Below, piece by piece: positions 1-7,478 of a DNA stretch of 34,309 nucleotides. Origin of the DNA: Verrucomicrobiota bacterium (GTDB taxonomy: Bacteria > Verrucomicrobiota > Kiritimatiellia > RFP12 > UBA1067). The translations under genes and the position numbers were made by a program. The stretch lies in the NCBI GenBank assembly GCA_016280825.1, contig JAEEHL010000004.1:1-34309 (forward strand), given 5' to 3'. Every line of letters starts with the position of its first letter. Position 1 is the first letter of the stretch. A model generated the notes under the pieces. It was not told the origin of the DNA and did no database searches. It saw only the letters and a list, made by a program, of their open reading frames with translations.

Positions 1-408
1 CCCCTTCCTGCGAGACGCCTCGGGCAAGAGGTCCATCGAGCCAATCATCGGGGAGCAGTGGGTGTGTATGCAGTTTATGCTGACTCGCGAGGGATCTATC
101 TCGGGGATCCTCTTCTTGAGCTCGGCGCGCACCTCCTCCACCCACTAGTCGCACACGCTCACGTTGTCGATCGACCCGGTGAGGAAGTAGTCTCTGCCGT
201 TCCTGAACGCCACGGCGACGAAACTGAGCGGCGTATGGACGCCGTTTGCGAAGCGCTGGTAGTACTGCCCGTCGAGCGGAACCTTCTTGGTGAAGGGCGG
301 CGTTATGTCCGCCTCGCCCCAGCCAATCTCGATCTGTGCCAGGAGCGCATGCGGCAAAAGCGCGGCGCATGCAAGCGCCGCGGCCAGTCCGCCCAAAGGA
401 CGTCTCAT
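1..408 (-). pseudogene. Neutral ceramidase-like secreted protein, interrupted by in-frame TAG, cut by window edge
   Basis: The ATG at 408 overlaps the fabZ stop codon by 4 nt (ATGA). The first 87 codons encode a signal peptide (RRPLGGLAAALACAALLPHA) and a mature start IEIGWGEADITPP..VPLDGQYYQR, which resembles the N-terminus of the neutral/alkaline non-lysosomal ceramidase family. Codon 88 is TAG (145-147). The same frame then stays open to the window edge and still reads like the family: WVEEVRAELKKRIPEIDPSRV, then CIHTHCSP, matching the zinc-ligand region usually written THTHSGP. The break is therefore a single nonsense codon in an otherwise undecayed gene. TAG is an ordinary stop elsewhere here (ptsH, lptB and the activator gene end with it), so code reassignment is unlikely. 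It may be a recent pseudogene, a readthrough gene or a sequencing error. The 3' part lies outside the window. Family assignment is from motif resemblance. Confidence 0.65.
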
Positions 409-869
409 TTCCTCTCGCCCCCCCTTAGAATCATGCATGTGACGCGGCACTCCGCGGCAAGCGCGCCGTCGACATATCCCTTGAGCTCGTACACGCCGAC
501 GGGCGCGCGCTCGCGTACCACCTTGGCGACTGTCACAAACCTGTCGCCCGGGCACACCGGCCGTCTGAACTTCGCCTCGGAAATCGACGCAAGGGCGAAT
601 CCGACCTTTTCGCCGATGACGTCGCGCGCGATTAGCGACGCCCCTGCGACCTGGCTCATTGCCTCTACAAGCACAACGCCGGGGACAACAGGCCTGTCGG
701 GGAAATGACCTTCGAAAAACGAGTTCTTCCCGAAGTCGAAGGTATATTCGCCCAGTGCGCCCGTCTCGTCGGCTGATATCAGCCTGTCGACGAAAAGAAA
801 CGGGTCCCTATGCGGCAGGAGGTCGACTCCCTTTCTGTTGAAGACGGTCCTGAAGTGGGGATATTCCAT
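405..869 (-). CDS. fabZ: 3-hydroxyacyl-ACP dehydratase FabZ
   Basis: This 154-residue hot-dog-fold enzyme dehydrates 3-hydroxyacyl-ACP in fatty acid elongation in the cytoplasm. The family motifs are visible: LLPHRDPFLFVDR near residue 20 with the catalytic His, then FFEGHFPDRPVVPGVVLVEAMSQ with the catalytic Glu. The length is normal for FabZ. The ATG at 869 was chosen because AGGAGC lies 7 nt upstream and the product then starts just before the conserved domain; the frame is open further upstream, but only inside fabF. It follows fabF by 13 nt, and its TGA overlaps the next start. With fabH and fabF it forms a small fatty-acid cluster. A FabA or LpxC-fused variant is excluded by the length and motif set. 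Confidence 0.93.
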   Translation of the reverse strand: MEYPHFRTVFNRKGVDLLPHRDPFLFVDRLISADETGALGEYTFDFGKNSFFEGHFPDRPVVPGVVLVEAMSQVAGASLIARDVIGEKVGFALASISEAKFRRPVCPGDRFVTVAKVVRERAPVGVYELKGYVDGALAAECRVTCMILRGGERK

Positions 870-882
870 CTTGGAGCTCCTG

Positions 883-2166
883 TCAGACCTTCCTAAGCAC
901 GAGAATTCCGTTGTGCCCGCCGAAGCCGAGCGAGTTCGAAAGCGCCACGCGGATGTCGCGCTTCTTGCCGACGTTCGGCGTATAGTCGAGGTCGAGAGGC
1001 GTCTCGCCCTTCTCGACATCGACGTCGAGATCCGGATTTTCGTAGTTGATCGTGGGCGGCACGAACCCTTCGTGGATGGAAAGCGCGGTAATGGCGGCCT
1101 CGAGCGCGCCCGCCCCGCCGAGAAGGTGGCCGTGCATGGACTTCGTGGAGGATATGCTTATCTTATGCGCGAGCTCCTCGCCGAAGACGGTCTTGAACGC
1201 CTTCGTCTCCATCTGGTCATTCAAATGCGTCGATGTTCCGTGGGCGTTTATGTAGTCAACCTGCGACTTGTCCTCGACCCCAGCGTCCCTGAGGGCGATC
1301 TCAATGGCCCTTATCGCCCCGTCGGCGCTCGGATCCGGCGCGGTGATGTGGAATGCGTCGCACGTCGCCCCGTAGCCGGCAAGCTCGGCGTAGACCCTGG
1401 CGCCGCGCGCCTTGGCGTGTTCCTCCGACTCCAATATGAGCGTCGCCGCGCCCTCTCCCATGACGAAGCCGTCGCGGTCGGCGTTGAATGGGCGCGACGC
1501 CTTCTCGGGCGTGTCGTTGAAATGCGTCGATAGCGCCTTCATCTTCATGAACCCCGCGACGGTGAACTCCAGAACTGCAGCCTCGGTTCCGCCTGCCACG
1601 ACAACGTCGGCGCGACCGGACCTTATCATGTCGAGCGCAAAGCCGATTGCATCCGTAGAGGAGGCGCACGCCGTGACCACGACCTGCGACGGTCCCTTGG
1701 CGCCGAGGGCAATCGAGACGTTGCCTGCCGCCTCGTTCGGGATGAGCTCGGGCACTGCGAGCGGCGAGACCCTGTCGGGACCGCGGTCGAAGAGCGTGCG
1801 GAACGACTCGCCGATAATGTCAATGCCGCCTATGCCGTTCCCGATGAGCACGCCGACGCGAGTCATGTCGGGGCGGTTCGCCTCCGAAAAGCCAGCGTCC
1901 TGCCACGCCTCGCACGCCGTCGCGACCGCATACTGCGCGAACGGGGCCATGTGCCGAGCAGCCCTGCGGTCGAGATAGCCTTTCGACGTGGCCCACTCGT
2001 CGAACCCCTTGGCTTCGCCGGCGATCCTGCAAAAGCACCTGGAGGCGTCGAACTTCGTTATCTTGCCTATGCCCGGCGTTCCCGCCTTGATCGAAGACCA
2101 GACGGCGTCCTTGCCGTTTCCGTTCGCGCAGAACATTCCGATGCCGGTTATCATCACTTTCTTCAT
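883..2166 (-). CDS. fabF: 3-oxoacyl-ACP synthase II (FabF)
   Basis: This 427-residue condensing enzyme of the KAS I/II family elongates acyl-ACP with malonyl-ACP. The nucleophile Cys is at about residue 167 in VVTACASSTDA. The two catalytic His are in NAHGTSTHLND and STKSMHGHLLGGAGALEA, and the glycine-rich C-terminus SNSLGFGGHNGILVLRK is typical. The start ATG at 2166 gives MKKVMITGIGM, the usual first beta strand, and GAGAGGAAA lies upstream. It sits between fabH (25 nt upstream) and fabZ (13 nt downstream). No acpP or fabD/fabG is visible, so those steps are encoded elsewhere. FabF is preferred over FabB from the overall motif form. Confidence 0.95.
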   Translation of the reverse strand: MKKVMITGIGMFCANGNGKDAVWSSIKAGTPGIGKITKFDASRCFCRIAGEAKGFDEWATSKGYLDRRAARHMAPFAQYAVATACEAWQDAGFSEANRPDMTRVGVLIGNGIGGIDIIGESFRTLFDRGPDRVSPLAVPELIPNEAAGNVSIALGAKGPSQVVVTACASSTDAIGFALDMIRSGRADVVVAGGTEAAVLEFTVAGFMKMKALSTHFNDTPEKASRPFNADRDGFVMGEGAATLILESEEHAKARGARVYAELAGYGATCDAFHITAPDPSADGAIRAIEIALRDAGVEDKSQVDYINAHGTSTHLNDQMETKAFKTVFGEELAHKISISSTKSMHGHLLGGAGALEAAITALSIHEGFVPPTINYENPDLDVDVEKGETPLDLDYTPNVGKKRDIRVALSNSLGFGGHNGILVLRKV

Positions 2167-2191
2167 TGTCGTGTTTCCTCTCCCTTGAAAT

Positions 2192-3199
2192 TCAGAGTGT
2201 CGGCCAGTCGCAGCGGACGCCGCCGTACGTAAGCCCCGCCCCGAAGCCGATCATGAGTATCTTCATCCCGTCCCTGAGCTCGCCCTTCCGCACGGCCTCG
2301 TCGAGCGAAATCGGGATCGACGCCGCAGACGTGTTCGCAGTCGTGTCGAGGTTCAGGAAGAACTTCTCGAGCGGCAGCTTCATCCGCCGCGCAACGGCCT
2401 CGATTATCCTGCCGTTTGCCTGGTGCGCAAACACCCTGTCGATGTCCGCAACCGCCTCGCCGCCCATATCGCAGAGCTCCTGCGCCGTCCTGGCGAGCAC
2501 CCTCACCGCAAAGGCGAAGACGTCGTGGCCCTGGAGGGTCATTACGGGCAGCCGGGGGTCGGGCCGGGCGGGAATGCCTGTCTTCGGGTCAAGCACGAGA
2601 GCGTCCTTCGTGCCGCCGCTACGCTCAATGAAATGGCTGCCCCTGCCGTCGGCACCGAGAACCACTCGCGCTGTCGGCGTGGCCTCGCCGTCCGCGCCCA
2701 CCACTACCGCCCCGGCACCGTCGCCGAAGAGTATGCAGCATGCGCGGTCGGTCCAGTCGAGTATCCTCGAAAGGCACTCCGCGCCGATTACGAGGGCCTT
2801 CTTCCCGGGATGCGTCGCCACGTAGCCGCGCGCCATGTCGAGCGCATAGACGAAGCCCGCGCACGCGGCCTGGAGGTCGAACGCCCCGGCGCCCTCGCAG
2901 CCGAGCATCCCCTGCACGATGCAGGCGGTCGAGGGGAAGGTGCAGAAATCGGGCGTGGACGTAGCCACGACGACAAGCCCTATCTCCCCGGGCTGAACGC
3001 CCGATGCCGCCATCGCCTCCTTCGCGGCCTTCGCCGCCATCGTGGACGTCGTCTCCCCGTCTTCCGCCACGTGGCGCGAATGGATGCCCGTGTGGGAGAA
3101 TATCCACTCGTCGCTCGTGTCAAGCGCAGACGCGAGATTGTCGTTCGTTATCACCTTCGACGGCAGGTAGCTGCCTGTTCCAAGTATCTTTATCGCCAT
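2192..3199 (-). CDS. fabH: 3-oxoacyl-ACP synthase III (FabH)
   Basis: The 335-residue KAS III starts fatty acid synthesis by condensing acyl-CoA with malonyl-ACP. The nucleophile Cys is at about residue 113 in DLQAACAGFVYALD. The His is in FAHQANGRIIEAV and the Asn in NTSAASIPISLDEA, completing the Cys-His-Asn triad. The protein ends with IGFGAGLTYGGV, the usual FabH terminus. The ATG at 3199 has AAAAGGAA just upstream, and ptsI ends 25 nt before it. Its position directly behind the PTS genes suggests co-transcription of lipid synthesis with the PTS regulatory genes. Confidence 0.95.
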   Translation of the reverse strand: MAIKILGTGSYLPSKVITNDNLASALDTSDEWIFSHTGIHSRHVAEDGETTSTMAAKAAKEAMAASGVQPGEIGLVVVATSTPDFCTFPSTACIVQGMLGCEGAGAFDLQAACAGFVYALDMARGYVATHPGKKALVIGAECLSRILDWTDRACCILFGDGAGAVVVGADGEATPTARVVLGADGRGSHFIERSGGTKDALVLDPKTGIPARPDPRLPVMTLQGHDVFAFAVRVLARTAQELCDMGGEAVADIDRVFAHQANGRIIEAVARRMKLPLEKFFLNLDTTANTSAASIPISLDEAVRKGELRDGMKILMIGFGAGLTYGGVRCDWPTL

Positions 3200-3224
3200 T
3201 TCCTTTTATCCTCACAAGACATCT

Positions 3225-4997
3225 TCATGAAACTCCCACCAGCGCGGCAAGGCGCTTCTTGAGCGCCTCGAGCGTCTCGGCGGCGGCTGACGAATCCGGC
3301 AGCGCCTCGGCAAAGGAGGCGTAGCCCGCGAGATCCTCCCTCGAAAGCGCCGCGAGCACCTTCGACATCGCCGGTATGTAGCTTGGGCTCATCGAAAGCG
3401 CGTCTGCGCCGAACGCAGCCCAGAGAACCCCCGTCACCGGGTCGGCCGCGCTCTCGCCGCAGACCTCCACGGGAATCCCCCGCCTCTTTGCCGCGGCGAT
3501 CGTCATGCGCACGAGCTTGAGGACTGCGGGGTGCGTGGGCTGGTAGAGCCTTGCCACCGTCTCGTTGGCCCTGTCCGCAGCGAGCGTGTACTGCACAAGG
3601 TCGTTCGTGCCTATCGAAAGGAAGTCCACCTTGCGCGCAATCGCGTCCGCGACGAGGGCGGCGGCCGGAACCTCGATCATCGCCCCCACGCGCACGGAGG
3701 CCGCATAGTCCGCGCCGGAGGAGACAAGCTCGCCTTTCACCTCGTCGACGAGCGCATTCGCCGCGTCCACCTCCTCGACACAGCTGATCATCGGGTACAT
3801 GAGCCTCACATGCCCGCCTTCGGAGGCGCGCAGGATCGCCCTCACCTGCCTGCGGAACACGTCCGGGCGTGAAAGGAGGTACCTTATCGACCTGTTGCCG
3901 AGAAACGGGTTCTCCTCGTGCGCTCCCACCCCGGCCACTGCCTTGTCCCCGCCGATATCGAGCACCCTTATGACGACCGGGGCGTCCGGCGAGAGCTCCC
4001 TAGCGAGCTGGGCGGCCTCATGGTAGGCCTTGTACTGCTCCTCTTCGCCCGGCTCCTCGCCACGCTCGATCCAGAGGTATTCACTGCGGTAGAGGCCTAT
4101 GCCGCGCGCGCCGGACTTCCTCGCGCCGTCGAACGGCATCCCCGGGTGCAGGTTGACGTAGAGACCTACGCTGCCTCCGTTCCTGAGCGACCCAGCGGAA
4201 GCCTGCGGGACGGCGGCAGCCTCCCGCTCCTTTTCGGCCTTGGAGGAGAAGGCCTTCTCGGCGGATTCGTCGGGGTTGAGGATGACAGAGCCCTCCGCAC
4301 CGTCGATGAGAATGCGCTCGCCCGCGCTGACGCGGGAGGAGATGTCGCCCAGGCCGGCAATGCACGGTATGCCGAGGGCTCGCGCAAGAAGAGCCACGTG
4401 GCTTGTGAGAGAACCCCTGTCTGTGACGATGCCAAGCACCTTGGCATGCGGAAGGCGCATCGTTTCGGAGGGGGTAAGGTCGTCCGCGACGACTATCGCA
4501 GGGCCAGGCATCTCCACCGGAACGTCGGAACCCGTGCCGGAAAGCCTGTCTAGAAGCCGTCTTTCCACGTCGTCCAGGTCAAGCACGCGCTCGCGGAAGT
4601 ACTGGTCGCTCATCTTCTCGAACTTCGAGCGCAGCGCCTCCGCCGCGCGGTGGACCGCGCCTTCCGCGTTCAACCCCCCATTCGAGACGAGCGACCTTAT
4701 CTCGCCTATGAGAAGCGGATCGTCGAGCATCATGCGGTGGCACTCGAAAAGGCGCGTGTCGCGGAGGTTCAGCCGCTCGCCGAGCGACGTTGCAAGCGCG
4801 TCAAGGTCGCGCATGCACTCCTCGCGGGCATTTTCAAGGCGCTTGAGCTCGTGCTCGACGAGCTCGGGCGGAATCTCGTGCCCGCCCTCGCCGGAGTCGG
4901 GCGGGCGGCGCGGGAAAATGTAGACGCCTCCCGCGGCGCATCCTGGCGACACGGGCAGCCCCTTCAGGGTTTCTGCGTCTCGGCCCCTACTGCTCAT
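3225..4997 (-). CDS. ptsI: PTS enzyme I (phosphoenolpyruvate-protein phosphotransferase)
   Basis: This 590-residue protein transfers phosphate from PEP to HPr. The N-terminal HPr-binding and phospho-His domains span about 1-235, with the active His at about residue 200 in DRGSLTSHVALLARALGIPC. The C-terminal PEP-binding barrel contains GARGIGLYRSEYLW, VIRVLDIGGDK, FLSIGTNDLVQYTLAADR and VEVCGESAAD with the active Cys. The ATG at 4997 (MSSRGRDAETLKGLPVSPG) was chosen because it starts at the canonical G-x-P-x-SPG motif. It overlaps the ptsH end by 11 nt, indicating translational coupling. No sugar-specific EII gene is seen in this window, so the system here may be mainly regulatory (inference). 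Confidence 0.94.
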   Translation of the reverse strand: MSSRGRDAETLKGLPVSPGCAAGGVYIFPRRPPDSGEGGHEIPPELVEHELKRLENAREECMRDLDALATSLGERLNLRDTRLFECHRMMLDDPLLIGEIRSLVSNGGLNAEGAVHRAAEALRSKFEKMSDQYFRERVLDLDDVERRLLDRLSGTGSDVPVEMPGPAIVVADDLTPSETMRLPHAKVLGIVTDRGSLTSHVALLARALGIPCIAGLGDISSRVSAGERILIDGAEGSVILNPDESAEKAFSSKAEKEREAAAVPQASAGSLRNGGSVGLYVNLHPGMPFDGARKSGARGIGLYRSEYLWIERGEEPGEEEQYKAYHEAAQLARELSPDAPVVIRVLDIGGDKAVAGVGAHEENPFLGNRSIRYLLSRPDVFRRQVRAILRASEGGHVRLMYPMISCVEEVDAANALVDEVKGELVSSGADYAASVRVGAMIEVPAAALVADAIARKVDFLSIGTNDLVQYTLAADRANETVARLYQPTHPAVLKLVRMTIAAAKRRGIPVEVCGESAADPVTGVLWAAFGADALSMSPSYIPAMSKVLAALSREDLAGYASFAEALPDSSAAAETLEALKKRLAALVGVS

Positions 4998-5268
4998 CAG
5001 ATATGTCGAACTTGCGCCCGACAAGCCCCGACAGGTCGTCGAGAACCTCCTTCGCCTGCGGCCCCGACGCGGTAACCTTGAGGACGGTGCCGCACACCGC
5101 CTCGAGCGTCATCAGGGCCATGATGGACTTGCCCGACACGACGTTGCCGTCCTTCTCGACGGTGACGTCAGCGTCATAGCGGCTTGCAACCTTGGCGAAA
5201 AGCCCTGCAGGCCGCACATGCATGCCATAGCGGTTGAGGAGCTTCATCTCCCTTGTGAGAACTTCCAT
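4987..5268 (-). CDS. ptsH: Phosphocarrier protein HPr
   Basis: The 93-residue HPr carries the EI-phosphorylated His at about residue 17 in RYGMHVRPAGLF. It also has the regulatory Ser at about residue 48 in SGKSIMALMTLEA, the site used by HPr kinase. The offset between the two matches His15/Ser46 of classical HPr. The gene lies directly behind hprK, so substrate and kinase are encoded together. It ends in TAG at the expected family length, which shows that TAG is a normal stop in this genome. Its last 11 nt overlap ptsI. Confidence 0.95.
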   Translation of the reverse strand: MEVLTREMKLLNRYGMHVRPAGLFAKVASRYDADVTVEKDGNVVSGKSIMALMTLEAVCGTVLKVTASGPQAKEVLDDLSGLVGRKFDISDEQ

Positions 5269-5274
5269 CTTGGG

Positions 5275-6285
5275 TTATCTCCTTGGTTTTGAGTTTTCTG
5301 GTCTGTCGGAGCCGGTCGCCCGGCAGGCACGGCTTTTAAGCCTAGCGGAAAGCTCGCCCACTACGTCCACTCCGGAAAGAAGTAGCTTCTGCTGCTGCGC
5401 GGCGGTCTCGACGAGGTTCACGAGGTCGCGCCCTTCGCTCACTGGTATTATCACCTGCGGCACGTCCACGCCGAGTATCGTCTTGAATCGACGCTTCTGG
5501 CCGACGCGGTCGACTTCGCCCGCGATGTCCTTGAGGCGCTTGAACGTGACGACCATCTGCAGGCGCTTCTCGCCGCGCACGGCGCCCACGCCGAATATCT
5601 TGCCCACGTCGATTATGCCTATGCCCCTTATCTCCATGTAGCCGGCGGTCGACGCGGAGGCGCTCGCGTAGAGGAGGTTGTTCGCGACATCCTTGCGTAT
5701 GCAGGTGAAGTCGTCGGCGACGAGCGCGTGGCCTCGCTTTATGAGGCCCAGCGCCGTCTCGCTCTTGCCGAGACCGGGGTCGCCCTCGACCATGACGCCG
5801 AGGCCGCACACCTCGATCGTCGTCCCGTAGAGCGACGTCTTCGGCGCGGCAAGCGCCTCGAGGACGAACGCGCTGTGGTGGGAAAACACCCTCGTCTTCA
5901 GCGGCGACGAGAACGCGACGCGCCCGTACTCCGACACAAGCGAGAGTATCTTGGGCGAGGGCTCCGTGCCGCCGGTGAAGATGAGCGAGTTGGCCCCGCG
6001 CTCGAAAAGCGCCCTGAGGCGCTCAAGCGCGGTTTTCTCGCCGAGCGACTTCAGGTACGACATCTCGGCCTTGCCGATGAGCTGGAGGCGCCTGTAGGCG
6101 AAATGCTCGTAGAAGCCCGTGAGCGCGAGCCCCGGCCTGTTGACCATCGGCTCGACGATGCGGCGGTCCATCCCCGCCCCGCCGACGAGCGTGGTGAGCT
6201 TCAGCCGCTCCCTGCCGGCTTCGTAGAAGTCGGCAATGGTGAAGTTAGCGCCGGAATTGTCTTTCGCCGTAGGCACCCGTTCCAT
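5275..6285 (-). CDS. hprK: HPr kinase/phosphorylase
   Basis: This 336-residue bifunctional enzyme phosphorylates HPr on Ser and removes that phosphate. The N-terminal domain spans about 1-135. The C-terminal kinase domain has a P-loop GDPGLGKSETALGLIKRGH followed by LVADD. It then has EIRGIGIIDVGKIFGVGAVR and the late VPVSEGRDLVNLVE-type region (here IIPVSEGRDLVNLVE). The P-loop has Pro where the family usually has Ser (GDSGxGKS). The ATG at 6285 is 9 nt behind the hpf stop. The C-terminus beyond about 315 is basic and probably variable. The gene sits between hpf and ptsH, consistent with a sigma54-locus-type arrangement. Confidence 0.93.
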   Translation of the reverse strand: MERVPTAKDNSGANFTIADFYEAGRERLKLTTLVGGAGMDRRIVEPMVNRPGLALTGFYEHFAYRRLQLIGKAEMSYLKSLGEKTALERLRALFERGANSLIFTGGTEPSPKILSLVSEYGRVAFSSPLKTRVFSHHSAFVLEALAAPKTSLYGTTIEVCGLGVMVEGDPGLGKSETALGLIKRGHALVADDFTCIRKDVANNLLYASASASTAGYMEIRGIGIIDVGKIFGVGAVRGEKRLQMVVTFKRLKDIAGEVDRVGQKRRFKTILGVDVPQVIIPVSEGRDLVNLVETAAQQQKLLLSGVDVVGELSARLKSRACRATGSDRPENSKPRR

Positions 6286-6294
6286 GTCCGCTTC

Positions 6295-6630
6295 TCAGTT
6301 CTTGACGGAAGCCGCCCTCTCGCGGCGCACCACGCCCTTGCGCGCCTTCACGCGCATCTTCAGAAGCTGCCTCTCGGCCCTCGCCGCAGCCGCGTCGATG
6401 ACGCTCTTGCCGCTCGGAGAGAACTCCTTCGCGCCGACGGCCGTCTCGCCGAGGCGGTTCGCCACGACTTCGGCCATGTACATGTGCTTCTTGGCGTCGA
6501 CGTCTATGACAACCGAGACCTTCGTCACCTTGGGAAACTTCTCCTTGAGTATGCCCATGCGCTTCTCGGCATACTCCTTCAGCGCCTCTATCCTGACGTC
6601 GCTGTGCCTCATCGTTACCTCTATGCTCAT
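6295..6630 (-). CDS. hpf: Ribosome hibernation promoting factor (short HPF/RaiA type)
   Basis: The 111-residue protein belongs to the short HPF/YfiA family, which binds the 30S decoding region and promotes ribosome inactivation in stationary phase. MSIEVTMRHSDVRIEALKEYAEKR and the beta strands SVVIDVDAKKHMYMAEVV match the beta-alpha-beta-beta-beta-alpha fold. There is no C-terminal dimerisation domain, so it is the short form, with a basic tail (RVKARKGVVRRERA). The ATG at 6630 has AAAGGAGAAAGGGA just upstream. A 68-nt gap separates it from lptB. The gene order lptB-hpf-hprK-ptsH mirrors the proteobacterial rpoN locus but without rpoN. Confidence 0.9.
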   Translation of the reverse strand: MSIEVTMRHSDVRIEALKEYAEKRMGILKEKFPKVTKVSVVIDVDAKKHMYMAEVVANRLGETAVGAKEFSPSGKSVIDAAAARAERQLLKMRVKARKGVVRRERAASVKN

Positions 6631-6698
6631 TCCCTTTCTCCTTTCCTTGTCTCTTTTCGTCTTTTCGTTTCGCCTGCCTCCATCTCCGGGGGCGTGGG

Positions 6699-7478
6699 CT
6701 ACATCCTAAAATTCTCCCCGAGATACTTCTCCCTCACTTCCGGGTCGGCAACGAGATCTTCGCTCGTACCCTCCTTCAGAAGCATCCCGTCGTAGACGAG
6801 ATACGCCCTGTGGACCGTGGAGAGAGTCTCCCGCACGTTGTGGTCCGTTATGATTATGCCGAGGCCCGAGGAGGCGAGGTTGCGCACGATGTCCTGTATC
6901 TCGCAGACGGAGAGCGGGTCCACCCCGGCGAACGGCTCGTCGAGCATCAGTATCGATGGGTTCCTCGCAAGCGCCCTTGCGATCTCGAGCTTGCGGCGCT
7001 CGCCGCCGGAGAGGGTGTATGCGGGCTGGGCTGCGACCTTCAGGAGGTCGAACGGCGCAAGAAGCTCATCCGCCCGGGCCTTGCGCTCGCGGCGCGACAG
7101 GGGCAGCGTCTCGAGGACGGCCATCACGTTGTCCCTCACGGAAAGCTTGCGGAAGACGCTCGGCTCCTGCGCGAGATACCCAAGCCCGAGCCGCGCGCGC
7201 CTGTAGACCGGCATGCGCGTCATGTCGACCCCCTTGAAGACGACGCTCCCGCCGTCGGCGCGAACGAGCCCCACTATCATGTAGAACGTCGTCGTCTTCC
7301 CGGCGCCGTTCGGCCCCAGCACTCCCACGATCTCGCCGCACGAGCAGGAGACGTCCATGCCCTTTACGACGGTGCGATCGCCATACGCCTTCACGAGCCC
7401 GCGGGCGCAGAGGTCGGGCGTCTTCAGGCGCTCCGCCGCCATTTCGGCCATTGCCCTTGAAACCGGATCGTCGTTCAC
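6699..7478 (-). CDS. lptB: LPS export ABC transporter ATP-binding protein LptB
   Basis: The 259-residue ATPase powers LPS extraction from the inner membrane. Walker A is GPNGAGKTTT, the Q-loop region is YLAQEPSVFRKLSVRDN, the signature is LSGGERRKLEIARALA, and Walker B is ILMLDEPFAGVDP, followed by IIITDHNVRETL. EKYLGENFRM at the C-terminus matches the usual LptB ending, and the TAG stop is at the canonical place. The proposed start is GTG at 7478, which overlaps the stop of the preceding gene as GTGA; an ATG 27 nt further in (MAEMAAERLK) is the alternative. The membrane partners LptF/LptG are not in the window. Confidence 0.94.
   Translation of the reverse strand: MNDDPVSRAMAEMAAERLKTPDLCARGLVKAYGDRTVVKGMDVSCSCGEIVGVLGPNGAGKTTTFYMIVGLVRADGGSVVFKGVDMTRMPVYRRARLGLGYLAQEPSVFRKLSVRDNVMAVLETLPLSRRERKARADELLAPFDLLKVAAQPAYTLSGGERRKLEIARALARNPSILMLDEPFAGVDPLSVCEIQDIVRNLASSGLGIIITDHNVRETLSTVHRAYLVYDGMLLKEGTSEDLVADPEVREKYLGENFRM

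Noticed and set aside
145-147. TAG recoded as a sense codon throughout the genome
   Set aside because: ptsH, lptB, the small membrane protein, the MFS gene and the activator gene all end in TAG at family-typical or operon-consistent positions.
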